Shown: positions 8,328 through 16,490, numbered from the stretch's first letter. The stretch is 64,000 bases of DNA from Methylobacterium sp. (GCA_020253445.1 JADCBP010000008.1:200119-264118); one strand, 5' to 3'. Notes: generated by a model from the letters alone, not told the origin. Program-made: numbers and translations.

Positions 8328-9188
8328 TCAGGTCCGGGTGATGGCCTGCTGCACGGCATAGAGGCTGATGGCCGCCGCGTTCGACACGTTCAGGCTCTTG
8401 ATCGCGCCGGGAAGCTCCAGCCGAGCGAGATGGCTGCAGAGTTCGCGCGTGGAGGGCCGCAGCCCGCGCCCTTCCGCCCCGAGAACCAGCACGATCGGCA
8501 GCTTCAGCGGAAGATCGCCCATCTTCTCCGGCGCTTCGGAATCAAGGCCGATGACTGCGAAACCCTCATCCTTCAGCGTGGTGAGCGCGCGCGCGAGATT
8601 CTGCACCCCGGCCATCGGCACATGCTCCAGCGCGCCCGAGGCGGCCTTGGCGAGCACGCCCGTGATTTCCGGGCTGTGGCGATGCGTGATAATCACCCCG
8701 CCGACATCGAAGGCGGCAGCCGAACGCAGGATCGCGCCGACATTATGCGGATCGGTCACCTGGTCGAGCGCGAGGATGATGCGATCACGCGGGAGTTTGC
8801 CCAAGGGCAGCAGCGGCAGGCGCTCGGCCTCCACGTAAAGGCCCTGATGCACGGCATCCGGCGTGAGCAGCCTGCCGATGGCCTCGGGCTTCACGAGTTC
8901 GGGCGCAAGGGGCAGGTTCACGCCATCTTCCGTGAGGCGCTGCACCGCATTCTCGGTCGCGACGATGCGATGGAAGCGGCGGCGCGGATTGGCGAGGGCC
9001 TCCTTCACCGAATGCATGCCGTAGAGCACATCCATGTCGTCGGGCAGTCGCGGCTTTGGCGCCTTCGGCTTCGGCGCGAAGCGGGACTTGTCCTTGAAGG
9101 CGGGCTTTTCGCCCATGCGCGGGCCCTCGCGGGCCGGTTTCGGTTGGCGGTCAAGCGGGTGATAGGGACGTTTGCTGTCATGGGCCAT
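8328..9188 (-). CDS. rlmB: SpoU/TrmH-family RNA 2'-O-methyltransferase, RlmB type
   Basis: 286 residues. The basic N-terminal tail (about 50 residues rich in K, R and P) is followed by the substrate-binding domain beginning LYGMHSVKEALANP. The SPOUT knot motifs follow: DQVTDPHNVGAILRSAAAF, LVLGAEGRGLRPSTRELC and LPGAIKSLNVSNAAAISLYAV. This matches 23S rRNA (guanosine 2251 2'-O) methyltransferase RlmB. ATG at 9188 is preferred; a longer frame would run towards the tRNA-Tyr gene and has low-complexity, non-protein-like sequence. Confidence 0.9.
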   Translation of the reverse strand: MAHDSKRPYHPLDRQPKPAREGPRMGEKPAFKDKSRFAPKPKAPKPRLPDDMDVLYGMHSVKEALANPRRRFHRIVATENAVQRLTEDGVNLPLAPELVKPEAIGRLLTPDAVHQGLYVEAERLPLLPLGKLPRDRIILALDQVTDPHNVGAILRSAAAFDVGGVIITHRHSPEITGVLAKAASGALEHVPMAGVQNLARALTTLKDEGFAVIGLDSEAPEKMGDLPLKLPIVLVLGAEGRGLRPSTRELCSHLARLELPGAIKSLNVSNAAAISLYAVQQAITRT

Positions 9189-9358
9189 GCCCGTTTCATA
9201 GGGCAGTTCGCCGCGCCATGCGAGCCGCAATCGCGCACGGATTCCCACCCTGGCTCCCACCCTTGGCCGGATGCGGTTTCCCGGCGGCTTTCCAGGTTGA
9301 CATGGGCCCAACCCTTGCCCATAAGGCCGGTCTTCCGTGCCGGTTCGCCAGCGCGTGT

Positions 9359-9443
9359 GGGAGAATGTCCCGAGCGGCAAAGGGGGCGGACTGTAAATCC
9401 GCTGGCTAAGCCTTCGTAGGTTCGAGTCCTACTTCTCCCACCA
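9359..9443 (+). tRNA. tRNA-Tyr (anticodon GUA)
   Basis: Acceptor GGGAGAA pairs with TTCTCCC before A-CCA, which is encoded. The long variable arm (class II) and the anticodon loop ACTGTAAAT giving GUA identify tyrosine. The T arm carries GGTTCGAGTCC. It lies alone between rlmB (divergent) and the mod operon (convergent). Confidence 0.95.
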
Positions 9444-9463
9444 ATTTCGTCTGAACGGCTATT

Positions 9464-9865
9464 TCAGTTGGGAAAGTTCCGGAATGACCGGCTTTCCCCC
9501 CCCCCCCCGTCGCTCGCATAGCCTGCGAGGCATGAGAGCGCTTCGCGCGTCTCCGTTCGTGCGTTTGCCTCGATGCTCCGGTAGAGCCGCACGACCTCCG
9601 TGCCGCGGGGCGTGAGTGCCGCGCCGCCGCCGCCCGAGCCACCCTGATGCGAGCCGACCAGCGGCGCATCGAACATGCCGTTCAGCGCATCCACCAGCAG
9701 CCAGGCCCGGCGATAGGACATGCCCATGCTGCGACCGGCTGCCGAAATCGAGCCGAGACGCGCGATTTCTTCCAGAAGCCGCACCTTGCCGGGCCCCAAG
9801 CGCGCGCCATTGGGGAAATCGATGCGCAGCGAGAGCCTTCCCGCCGGAGCAGCATGGTCGGTCAT
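9464..9865 (-). CDS. ModE-like winged-helix regulator (DNA-binding domain only)
   Basis: 133 residues. Residues 10-110 match the LysR-like N-terminal domain of molybdate regulators of the ModE type: RLGPGKVRLLEEIARLGSISAAGRSMGMSYRRAWLLVDALN is the diagnostic HTH stretch. The molybdate-binding MopI/TOBE repeats of full ModE (about 260 residues) are absent. It overlaps modC by ATGA, so it is the last gene of modABC-modE. The C-terminus runs through a 13-base homopolymer (GGGG in the protein), so the true end depends on that tract. DNA binding is likely; molybdate sensing would need another partner. Confidence 0.8.
   Translation of the reverse strand: MTDHAAPAGRLSLRIDFPNGARLGPGKVRLLEEIARLGSISAAGRSMGMSYRRAWLLVDALNGMFDAPLVGSHQGGSGGGGAALTPRGTEVVRLYRSIEANARTETREALSCLAGYASDGGGGESRSFRNFPN
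9496..9508. repeat. 13-base C homopolymer inside the ModE-like gene
   Basis: Thirteen consecutive C residues (G on the coding strand) encode GGGG near residue 120 of the ModE-like protein. A one-base change would alter the last ~12 residues. It may be a slippage-prone tract or a sequencing artefact. Confidence 0.95.
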
Positions 9866-10548
9866 GCCTCGCCCTCCGGCAGGCGCGGAAGCAAGGTCGC
9901 CGCCGGGCCAAAGGCGGCAAGTTGCCCGCGCTCGATCAGCGCGACCTCATGGGCCAGCCGCCGCACCTCCTCGCGCGAATGCGAAACATAGAGGATGGGA
10001 ATGCCGATCTCGTCGCGCACGGCTTCGAGATGGGCGAGGATCTCGGCCTTGCGTTCCGCATCGAGCGAGGCGAGCGGTTCGTCCATCAGCAGCAGGCGCG
10101 GGCTGGCCAGCAGCGCCCGGCCCAGCGCGACGCGCTGTTTCTCGCCGCCCGAGAGATGGGCCGGGCGCCGCGCCAGAAGCGGGGCGAGATCGAGCAAGAC
10201 CAGCACCTGTTCCACGGCGCGGTCGCTGAGCGGCAGGCGCGCGAGCCAGCGGCCGAACAGCAGGTTCTGCTTCACCGTGAGATGCGGGAAGAGCCGTGCA
10301 TCCTGAAACACATAGCCGATGCGCCGGCGCCGGCTCGGCACATCGATGCCCTTCCGGCGGTCGAACAGCACGGTCGCATCGAGCGCGATCCGGCCGGAAT
10401 CGGGCGCCGCCAGCCCGGCGATCAGGTTCAGCAGCGTGGTCTTCCCTGCGCCTGAGCGGCCGAACAAGGCCGTGACGGGACCCTCGGCCCGCAGGCTGAC
10501 CGCGAGATTGAGCGCGCCGACGCGATGGCGGATATCGATCTCCAGCAT
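9862..10548 (-). CDS. modC: Molybdate ABC transporter ATP-binding protein, short form
   Basis: 228 residues. Walker A GRSGAGKTT at 30-38, Q-loop YVFQDARLFPHL, signature LSGGEKQR, Walker B LLLMDEPLASLD and the H-loop SHSREE are all present. GRSGAGKTT and the VFQDARLFPHLTV segment are characteristic of ModC. The family usually has about 350 residues with a C-terminal TOBE/Mop regulatory domain, which is entirely missing here. It lies 3 bp after modB and overlaps the ModE-like gene by ATGA. It energises molybdate import at the inner membrane. Confidence 0.9.
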   Translation of the reverse strand: MLEIDIRHRVGALNLAVSLRAEGPVTALFGRSGAGKTTLLNLIAGLAAPDSGRIALDATVLFDRRKGIDVPSRRRRIGYVFQDARLFPHLTVKQNLLFGRWLARLPLSDRAVEQVLVLLDLAPLLARRPAHLSGGEKQRVALGRALLASPRLLLMDEPLASLDAERKAEILAHLEAVRDEIGIPILYVSHSREEVRRLAHEVALIERGQLAAFGPAATLLPRLPEGEA

Positions 10549-10551
10549 GGG

Positions 10552-11244
10552 CTAATCCATCCGCCGGCGGAGCCCGCGCGCCAGCCATTCCGACAGCACG
10601 AGCGCCAGAACGGACACCGCCACCGAGATCAGCACGAGGCGCATCGCGGCGGCATCGCCGCCCGGCACCTGCGTGAAGGTGTAGATGGCAGTGGGCAGCG
10701 TCTGCGTTTCGCCGGGGATGTTGGCGACGAAGGTGATGGTCGCGCCGAATTCGCCCATCGCCTTGGCGAAGGCCAAAACGGACCCGGCCAGTATGCCGGG
10801 CAAGGCCAGCGGCAAAGTGACAAGCAGGAAAGTGAGAATGCGCCCTGCGCCCAAAGTCCCCGCCGCCTGTTCAAGCCGCCGGTCCACCGCCTCGATGGAG
10901 AGGCGAATGGCCCGGACCATCAGCGGAAAGCCCATCACGGCCGCTGCGAGGGCAGCCCCCGTCCAGCGGAAGGAGAAGACCAGCCCGAAATGCGCCTCCA
11001 GCCAGGCGCCGACGGGACCTTTCCGCCCGAAGGCCAGCAGCAGGAGATAGCCCGTCACCACCGGCGGCAGGATGAGCGGCAGATGCACGAGGGCATCGAG
11101 CACGCTCCGCCCTGGGAAGCGTCCGCGCGCGAGCAGACAGGCCACGGCCAGGCCGGCCGGCAGGCTTGCGAGCGTCGCGACGGTCGCAACCTTCAGGCTC
11201 AGCTCCAGCGCGGCCCATTCCTCGGGCGTGAGGGCGGCGAACAT
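10552..11244 (-). CDS. modB: Molybdate ABC transporter permease
   Basis: 230 residues with five or six hydrophobic segments and the ABC permease EAA-type loop AIRLSIEAVDRRLEQAAGTLGAG that docks with the ATPase. Features typical of ModB include the start (ALTPEEWAALELSLKVATVAT), LPLILPPVVTGYLLL, and AKAMGEFGATITFVANIPGETQTLPTAIYT. Length is normal for the family. It sits between modA and modC with gaps of 6 and 3 bp, so it is an operon member. Confidence 0.93.
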   Translation of the reverse strand: MFAALTPEEWAALELSLKVATVATLASLPAGLAVACLLARGRFPGRSVLDALVHLPLILPPVVTGYLLLLAFGRKGPVGAWLEAHFGLVFSFRWTGAALAAAVMGFPLMVRAIRLSIEAVDRRLEQAAGTLGAGRILTFLLVTLPLALPGILAGSVLAFAKAMGEFGATITFVANIPGETQTLPTAIYTFTQVPGGDAAAMRLVLISVAVSVLALVLSEWLARGLRRRMD

Positions 11245-11250
11245 GGATGA

Positions 11251-12045
11251 TCAACTGCCCTGCCGGTGTGGGGTGGGAAGTGTGAAGCCGTGACGCTCGA
11301 AAATGGTGCGCGCTGTGCCGCCCTTCAGGAATTCGAGGAGGCGCAGGGCCTGCGGATGCGCCGAATCCCTCAGCATCGCGATCGGGTAGACGATGGGCGG
11401 GTGGCTCTCCTCCGGGAAGAGGGCGATGATCCGGGCCTTCGGTTCCGCGGCGGCGTCGGTGGCATAGGTTACGCCGAGCGGCGCCTCGCCGCGCGCCACC
11501 AGCAGCAGCGCCGCGCGCACATTCTCGGCCTGCGCCAGCCGATCCTTCACGCTCACCCAGAGGCCGAGCTTCTCGAAGGCGGCCTTCGCGTATTTCCCGG
11601 CCGGAACGCTGTCCACATTGGCTGTCGCAAGGCGCCCATCCGCAAGCAGGGCCGCGAGATCGGCGCCCGGCTGGAGCGTGATCGTCGCTTTCGACTCCAC
11701 CGGCGCCACCAGCGCCAGCCGGTTCGCCAGCAGGTTCGAGCGCGTCTCGGGCCGCAGGAGGTTCCTCGCCGCCAGCGCATCCATCCAGTCGAGATCGGCC
11801 GAAAGAAAGAGATCAGCCGGCGCGCCCTGCTCGATCTGCCGGGCGAGCGCATTGCTCCCGGCATAGGCGAGGCGCGGGGCGGGAAGGCCGGTCTCCCGGC
11901 TCCACAGGCCCGCGATCTCGTCGAGCGCGGTTTTCAGGCTCGCCGCCGCGAAGACCACCGGCCCGGAGGATCGCGCGGCGGCGGGCAGGGCAAAGCCGGT
12001 GCTGGCGGCCAGTGCCAGGGCCAAGACTGAGCGACGGGTGGACAC
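11251..12045 (-). CDS. modA: Molybdate ABC transporter periplasmic binding protein
   Basis: 264 residues from GTG at 12045, chosen because GGGAGGT lies three to four bases upstream. Residues 1-25 (STRRSVLALALAASTGFALPAAA) are a signal peptide. The mature part begins VVFAAASLKTALDEIA, the ModA N-terminal motif whose Ser binds the oxyanion, followed by YAGSNALARQIEQGAPADLFLSAD and NVRAALLLVARGEAPLGVTYATDA. A longer frame upstream is not protein-like. It is the first gene of the mod operon, preceded by an imperfect palindrome resembling a Mo-box. Confidence 0.92.
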   Translation of the reverse strand: MSTRRSVLALALAASTGFALPAAARSSGPVVFAAASLKTALDEIAGLWSRETGLPAPRLAYAGSNALARQIEQGAPADLFLSADLDWMDALAARNLLRPETRSNLLANRLALVAPVESKATITLQPGADLAALLADGRLATANVDSVPAGKYAKAAFEKLGLWVSVKDRLAQAENVRAALLLVARGEAPLGVTYATDAAAEPKARIIALFPEESHPPIVYPIAMLRDSAHPQALRLLEFLKGGTARTIFERHGFTLPTPHRQGS

Positions 12046-12063
12046 GGGACCTCCCGGGACAAG

Positions 12064-12087
12064 CGTGATATCCAACGATATATAGCG
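12064..12087. promoter_or_regulatory. Candidate ModE operator (Mo-box) upstream of modA
   Basis: Read towards modA the site is CGCTATAT-N7-GATATCACG, an imperfect inverted repeat located 19-42 bp before the modA start. ModE boxes known from other proteobacteria are AT-rich inverted repeats with TATAT cores and CG-type ends. The match is partial, so this is a candidate. The rest of 12046-12350 shows no other feature. Confidence 0.4.
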
Positions 12088-12350
12088 CAGCGATGCCCGT
12101 CCAGCGCGAAGCTGCCGCCGGGCCTCCCCGCCGCGGCAGTCGGCGCTTTGGCCGAGGAAAAACTGCCCCCCGTCCCGCAAAAAGGCCGGCGAGGCGCAGC
12201 CGGGCGCAGAGGGGTTGAAACTTGACGTGGGGCAAGGGCGGCTCAACCGCCATGGGCGAATGATGGCATCAGCGAATTTGATTGGTCAGCGCCGCGTTTC
12301 TCGGGAAGATTATGCGCCCGGCCCACCCGCGAGAAAGGCACTTCCCGCTC

Positions 12351-13007
12351 ATGGTTACCCTTTACGGCGTCACGCGCAGCCGCGCTTCCCGCAACATCTG
12401 GCTGATGAACGAACTCGGCCAGCCTTACGAGCAGGTGCCTGTCATCCAGGCCTATCGCCTCGCGAACCCGGAAGCTCCGGATGCGCCGCTGAATACCCGC
12501 TCGCCATCCTTTCTGGCGGTGAACCCCAACGGGCATATCCCCTCGATGAAGGATGGCGATCTCGTCCTCAACGAATCGCTGGCGATCAACCTCTATCTCG
12601 CCAGGAAGTTCGGCGGTCCGCTCGCCCCGGCCAATCTCGCGGAAGAGGGGGAGGTCGCGATGTGGACGCTCTGGGCCGCGACCGAGGCCGAGCCGCACGC
12701 GATCCAGATCCTCTATCATCGCCTGATGAAGCAGGGCGACGAGCGCAAGCCGGAGCTGGCGGATGCCGCCGTGGTGGCCCTGCGCCAGCCCTTCCAGGTG
12801 CTGAATGATGCGCTGGCCGCGAATGGCCACCTCGTCGGCGGGCGCTTCACGGTCGCGGATATCAACGTTGCGGAGGTCATCCGCTATGCAAGCCCGGCCC
12901 CGGAATTGTTCGAGGCGGCCCCGCATGTGAAGGCATGGCTCGCGGCCTGCCAGGCGCGACCGGCCTTCAAGGCGATGATGGACAAGCGCAATGCGGAGCC
13001 GGCCTGA
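12351..13007 (+). CDS. Glutathione S-transferase family protein
   Basis: 218 residues. The N-terminal thioredoxin-like domain (VTLYGVTRSRASRNIWLMNELG) has a Ser/Arg-rich active-site region. The glutathione-binding segment NPNGHIPSMKDGDLVLNESLAINLYLARKFG is textbook. The C-terminal helical domain contains GGRFTVADINVAEV. ATG at 12351 is chosen because the family begins at this point; no strong ribosome site is visible. It ends 3 bp before paaX, so it is probably co-transcribed with the repressor gene. Substrate is unknown; a role in handling reactive epoxide intermediates of phenylacetate breakdown is conceivable but speculative. Confidence 0.85.
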   Translation: MVTLYGVTRSRASRNIWLMNELGQPYEQVPVIQAYRLANPEAPDAPLNTRSPSFLAVNPNGHIPSMKDGDLVLNESLAINLYLARKFGGPLAPANLAEEGEVAMWTLWAATEAEPHAIQILYHRLMKQGDERKPELADAAVVALRQPFQVLNDALAANGHLVGGRFTVADINVAEVIRYASPAPELFEAAPHVKAWLAACQARPAFKAMMDKRNAEPA

Positions 13008-13010
13008 GGC

Positions 13011-13781
13011 ATGGCCCGGCCCGCGGCGCTCTCGGCGCTCATCGCCGCGCATCACGGGCGTGTGCCGCCGCGCACCGGCTCGCTGATTGTCTCGGTCTTT
13101 GGCGCGCTCGTGCTGCCGGCGGGCGAGGCCTTGCGCCTCTCCGATCTGCAGGAATGGCTGGCGGCTCTGGAGATCGAGCCCGGCCTCGTGCGCACGGCGC
13201 TTTCTCGCCTCGTGAATGATGGCACTTTGCTGCGCGAGCGCGACGGAAAAGCCGCGCTCTATCGCCTCTCGGCGCGGGCGCTGAAGGATTTCGAGGCGGC
13301 GGGCGATCTCATCTTCGGGCGCCTGCTGCCGCGCCCCACGGGTGATCTCGATCTGCTGGTCATCGAGGATACAGGCCGTCGCGCGACCCTGCGCGCCGAA
13401 CTCGCTACCCTGGGTTTCGTGCCGCTCGCTTCCAACCTGATGATCCGGCCCGCATGGTCGGGCAGAGCCGCGCCGGAAATCGGCGGATGTCTCGCGCTCT
13501 CGCTTCACGCCAACGCGGCTTTGGCGTTGCGCGCCCGCGAACTCTGGCCGCTGGAGCACCTCGCGAGCGGCTATCGCGCGTTGATCGCCCATGCCGAGGC
13601 AGTGCAGGCCGGAAACTTCACGTCTGCCGAAGCGCGCCTCGCCCGGCTGATGCTGGTGCACGAATTTCGCCGCATCGTCCTGCGCGATCCCTTCCTGCCC
13701 GAGGCGGTGCTGCCGAAGGATTGGCCGGGAAGCCCGGCGCGTCTCGCTTTCGATGCTGCCTTGCAGCATGTTCAGGGCTGA
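13011..13781 (+). CDS. paaX: Phenylacetate catabolism repressor PaaX
   Basis: 256 residues. The N-terminal winged helix (TGSLIVSVFGALVLPAGEALRLSDLQEWLAALEIEPGLVRTALSRLVNDGTLLRERDGKAALYRLS) is the PaaX signature. Central and C-terminal PaaX domains follow, ending with the characteristic LVHEFRRIVLRDPFLPEAVLPKDWPGSPAR. PaaX represses paa promoters and is released by phenylacetyl-CoA. It directly precedes the paaABCDE operon on the same strand, with a 116-bp promoter-bearing gap. Confidence 0.95.
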   Translation: MARPAALSALIAAHHGRVPPRTGSLIVSVFGALVLPAGEALRLSDLQEWLAALEIEPGLVRTALSRLVNDGTLLRERDGKAALYRLSARALKDFEAAGDLIFGRLLPRPTGDLDLLVIEDTGRRATLRAELATLGFVPLASNLMIRPAWSGRAAPEIGGCLALSLHANAALALRARELWPLEHLASGYRALIAHAEAVQAGNFTSAEARLARLMLVHEFRRIVLRDPFLPEAVLPKDWPGSPARLAFDAALQHVQG

Positions 13782-13822
13782 AGGGCTCGATTGCGAGGCA
13801 CCAATGGCCCGCAGGCGATATT

Positions 13823-13861
13823 TGTAACGAAAATTGTTGACTTTTGAAAAATCTGTAACAT
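13823..13861 (+). promoter_or_regulatory. Promoter/operator region of paaABCDE
   Basis: An AT-rich stretch between paaX and paaA. TTGTTG (13834-13839) and TAACAT (13856-13861) with a 16-bp spacer form a plausible sigma-70 promoter. TGTAAC occurs twice, at 13823-13828 and 13854-13859, 31 bp (about three helical turns) apart, and may be a PaaX or PaaR contact. GGGAGG at about 13883-13888 is the paaA ribosome site. Confidence 0.5.
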
Positions 13862-13897
13862 GCTTCCTTGAAGCAGCATCAGGGGAGGATGGCCGCA

Positions 13898-14893
13898 ATG
13901 TATGCGCAGGCGCTCAACACCGTCACGGAAGTCTCCAAGGACGATCCCGCGAAGCTCGCGGCCTTCCAGGCGCGGATCGATGCCGAGGAGAAGATCGAGC
14001 CGAATGACTGGATGCCCGAGGGCTACCGGAAGACGCTTCAGCGGCAGATCTCCCAGCATGCGCATTCGGAAATCGTGGGCATGCTGCCGGAGGGCAACTG
14101 GATTACCCGCGCGCCTTCCCTCAAGCGCAAGGCCGCACTTCTCGCCAAGGTGCAGGATGAGGGTGGCCACGGCCTTTACCTCTATTCCGCCGCCGAAACG
14201 CTGGGCGTCTCCCGCGAGGAACTGGTGGACGCCCTTCATGCGGGCCGCGCGAAATATTCCAGCATCTTCAATTATCCCACGCCCTCCTGGGCCGATATGG
14301 GCATGATCGGCTGGCTGGTGGATGGCGCGGCCATCATGAACCAGATTCCATTGTGCCGGACCTCGTTCGGGCCCTATGCCCGCGCGATGATCCGCATCTG
14401 CAAGGAAGAGAGTTTCCACCAGCGGCAGGGCTACGAGATCGTGATGACGCTGGCGCGCGGCACGCCGGCGCAGAAGAAGATGGCGCAGGACAGCCTGAAC
14501 CGCTGGTGGTGGCCAGCGATCATGATGTTCGGCCCGTCGGATGCGGCTTCCCAGCATTCCGACCAGAACATGAAGTGGAAGATCAAGCGCTTCTCGAACG
14601 ATGCTTTGCGCCAGAAATTCATCGATGCCACCGTGCCGCAAGGGCATTTCCTTGGCCTGACCTTCCCGGACCCGGACCTCCGGTTCAACGAGGCGACCGG
14701 CCATTGGGAGCATGGCGAGATCGATTGGTCCGAATTCAACCGCGTCGTGAAGGGCGAGGGGCCCTGCAATCGCGAGCGCATCAAGGCCCGCATCAAGGCG
14801 CATGAGGAAGGCGCCTGGGTGCGCGAGGCGGCGCTTCGCCACGCCGAAAAACGCGCGGCCCGCAAGGCGGCCGCCAGAATCGCCGCGGAGTAA
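13898..14893 (+). CDS. paaA: Ring 1,2-phenylacetyl-CoA epoxidase, catalytic subunit PaaA
   Basis: 331 residues, the usual PaaA length. Ferritin-like diiron monooxygenase subunit: [50 protein letters not shown] and [14 protein letters not shown] supply the metal-ligand Glu/His motifs. It inserts one oxygen of O2 into the ring of phenylacetyl-CoA. ATG at 13898 is chosen because the GGGAGG site lies nine bases upstream; ATG 13889 would abut it. It is the first gene of paaABCDE, with paaB 5 bp downstream. Confidence 0.97.
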   Translation: MYAQALNTVTEVSKDDPAKLAAFQARIDAEEKIEPNDWMPEGYRKTLQRQISQHAHSEIVGMLPEGNWITRAPSLKRKAALLAKVQDEGGHGLYLYSAAETLGVSREELVDALHAGRAKYSSIFNYPTPSWADMGMIGWLVDGAAIMNQIPLCRTSFGPYARAMIRICKEESFHQRQGYEIVMTLARGTPAQKKMAQDSLNRWWWPAIMMFGPSDAASQHSDQNMKWKIKRFSNDALRQKFIDATVPQGHFLGLTFPDPDLRFNEATGHWEHGEIDWSEFNRVVKGEGPCNRERIKARIKAHEEGAWVREAALRHAEKRAARKAAARIAAE

Positions 14894-14898
14894 CCACC

Positions 14899-15186
14899 AT
14901 GACCGAGAAGAACATGCCGCTCTGGGAAGTTTTCATCCGCTCCCGCACGGGGCTCAGCCATCGCCATGCCGGTTCACTGCACGCGCCGGATGCCGAGATG
15001 GCGCTGCAGGCCGCCCGCGATGTCTATACGCGCCGGGGCGAGGGGCTTTCGATCTGGGTGGTGCCTTCCGGCGCGATCACCGCGTCTGACCCTTCCGACA
15101 AGGACGCGCTCTTCGAGCCCACGGCCTCGAAGATCTACCGCCACCCCACCTTTTACGAGGTGCCGGACGAAGTGGGGCATATGTGA
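14899..15186 (+). CDS. paaB: Phenylacetyl-CoA epoxidase subunit PaaB
   Basis: 95 residues, typical for PaaB. The motifs PLWEVFIRSRTGLSHRHAGSLHAPDAEMALQAARDVYTRRGEGLSIWVVP and the end of the chain (HPTFYEVPDEVGHM) are diagnostic. PaaB is a small non-catalytic subunit that bridges the PaaAC heterodimers. Its TGA overlaps the ATG of paaC by one base, indicating translational coupling. Confidence 0.97.
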   Translation: MTEKNMPLWEVFIRSRTGLSHRHAGSLHAPDAEMALQAARDVYTRRGEGLSIWVVPSGAITASDPSDKDALFEPTASKIYRHPTFYEVPDEVGHM

Positions 15187-15938
15187 TGGAAACGCCGCTT
15201 CTGACCTATACCCTGCGGCTCGCCGATAACGCGCTGATCCTGGGCCATCGCCTCGGCGAATGGTGCGGCCACGGGCCGATGCTCGAGGAAGACCTGGCGC
15301 TCGCGAATATGGCGCTCGACTGCATCGGGCAGGCGCGCAATTTCTACACCTATGCTGGCGAGATCGAGGGCAGGGGCCGTTCGGAAGACGACCTCGCCTA
15401 CCTTCGGGATTGCGATGAATTCCGGAACATCCTGCTGGTCGAGCGTCCGCGTGGCGATTTCGCCTTCACCATCCTCCGGCAGTTCCTCTACGCTGCTTTC
15501 ATGCACCCCTATTTCGAGCGCCTCGGCACCTCGAAGGATGAGCGCTTGGCTGCCATTGCGGCCAAGGCCGTGAAGGAAATGGCCTATCACCTTCGCCATT
15601 CGGCCGAGTGGGTGATCCGGCTTGGAGACGGCACCGAGGAGAGCGCCGCGCGGCTTCAGGAAGCGCTCGCTGATCTCTGGCCCTTCACGGGAGAGATGTT
15701 CGAGGTGGACGAGACCGAGCGCGCGCTGATCGAGGCGGGCTTGGCGGTCGATCCCGCCGGCATCCGTCCGCTCTGGCTCGATACGGTGGATCGCGTTTTC
15801 GCCGATGCCCTGCTGAACCGGCCGAAGGATGGCTGGATGCAGACGGGTGGCCGGCGCGGCGAGCATTCCGAGCATCTCGGGCATCTGCTGGCTGATCTGC
15901 AGTTCATGCAGCGCGCCTATCCCGGCTCGACCTGGTGA
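15186..15938 (+). CDS. paaC: Phenylacetyl-CoA epoxidase structural subunit PaaC
   Basis: 250 residues with a ferritin-like four-helix fold. Characteristic parts are YTLRLADNALILGHRLGEWCGHGPMLEEDLALANMALDCIGQAR, KEMAYHLRHSAEWVIRLGDGT and GRRGEHSEHLGHLLADLQFMQRAYPG. PaaC pairs with PaaA but does not hold the catalytic diiron centre. The GTG three bases upstream is a possible alternative start. Operon member, 3 bp before paaD. Confidence 0.97.
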   Translation: METPLLTYTLRLADNALILGHRLGEWCGHGPMLEEDLALANMALDCIGQARNFYTYAGEIEGRGRSEDDLAYLRDCDEFRNILLVERPRGDFAFTILRQFLYAAFMHPYFERLGTSKDERLAAIAAKAVKEMAYHLRHSAEWVIRLGDGTEESAARLQEALADLWPFTGEMFEVDETERALIEAGLAVDPAGIRPLWLDTVDRVFADALLNRPKDGWMQTGGRRGEHSEHLGHLLADLQFMQRAYPGSTW

Positions 15939-15941
15939 ATC

Positions 15942-16481
15942 ATGGCCGAGATCATCCATCTGCGCGAGCCGGTCGATGAGCGCCTCCATGAGCGCCTCCA
16001 TGAGCGCCTGGCGCGCGCGCGCGAAGCTGCGGGAAACGTGGTGGACCCGGAAGTGCCGGTGCTCACGATCGAGGATTTGGGCGTTCTGCGAGAGGTGCGC
16101 TTCGCGGGGGAAGTGGTGGAGGTCGTCATCACGCCCACCTATTCCGGCTGCCCCGCGATGGATCTGATTGCCCTGCAGGTCGATCTCGCGCTCGAAAAGG
16201 CGGGTTTCGCGAGCCGCAAGGTCACGCTCTCGCTCTCGCCCGCCTGGACGACGGACTGGATGAGCGAAGCGGGCAAGGAGAAGCTTCGCGCCTATGGCAT
16301 CGCGCCGCCGGTTGGGCGCGCGAAAGGCCGGGGCGCGCTCTTCGGGGTGGATGAAATCCCGTGCCCGCATTGCGGTTCGGCCGAAACCGAGCGCGTCTCC
16401 GAATTCGGCTCCACCGCCTGCAAGGCGCTTTGGCGCTGCCGCGCCTGCCGCGAACCCTTCGATTACTTCAAGTGCATTTGA
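15942..16481 (+). CDS. paaD: Phenylacetyl-CoA epoxidase assembly factor PaaD
   Basis: 179 residues. The DUF59/MIP18-like domain (VVDPEVPVLTIEDLGVLREVRF and TYSGCPAMDLI, with its conserved Cys) is followed by a C-terminal zinc-ribbon: CPHCGS ... WRCRACREPFDYFKC. PaaD-type proteins are linked to Fe-S or diiron maturation of the PaaABCE enzyme. The N-terminus carries an extra ~30 residues with a HERL repeat produced by a 12-bp tandem duplication. Confidence 0.95.
   Translation: MAEIIHLREPVDERLHERLHERLARAREAAGNVVDPEVPVLTIEDLGVLREVRFAGEVVEVVITPTYSGCPAMDLIALQVDLALEKAGFASRKVTLSLSPAWTTDWMSEAGKEKLRAYGIAPPVGRAKGRGALFGVDEIPCPHCGSAETERVSEFGSTACKALWRCRACREPFDYFKCI
15978..16010 (+). repeat. 12-bp tandem repeat in the paaD 5' coding region
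   Basis: The unit GAGCGCCTCCAT occurs twice followed by a partial third copy, encoding ERLHERLHERL. It keeps the reading frame and extends the N-terminal helix of PaaD. Confidence 0.85.
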
Positions 16482-16490
16482 GGTGCGCCG

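Noticed and set aside
9189..9380. N-terminal extension of the RlmB-like protein
   Set aside because: The added 64 residues are low-complexity, run into the tRNA-Tyr gene and have no counterpart in the family; the ATG at 9188 is adequate.
12243..13898. 551-codon open frame antisense to the GST and paaX genes
   Set aside because: Sense-strand proteins are clear family members; the antisense product has no motifs.
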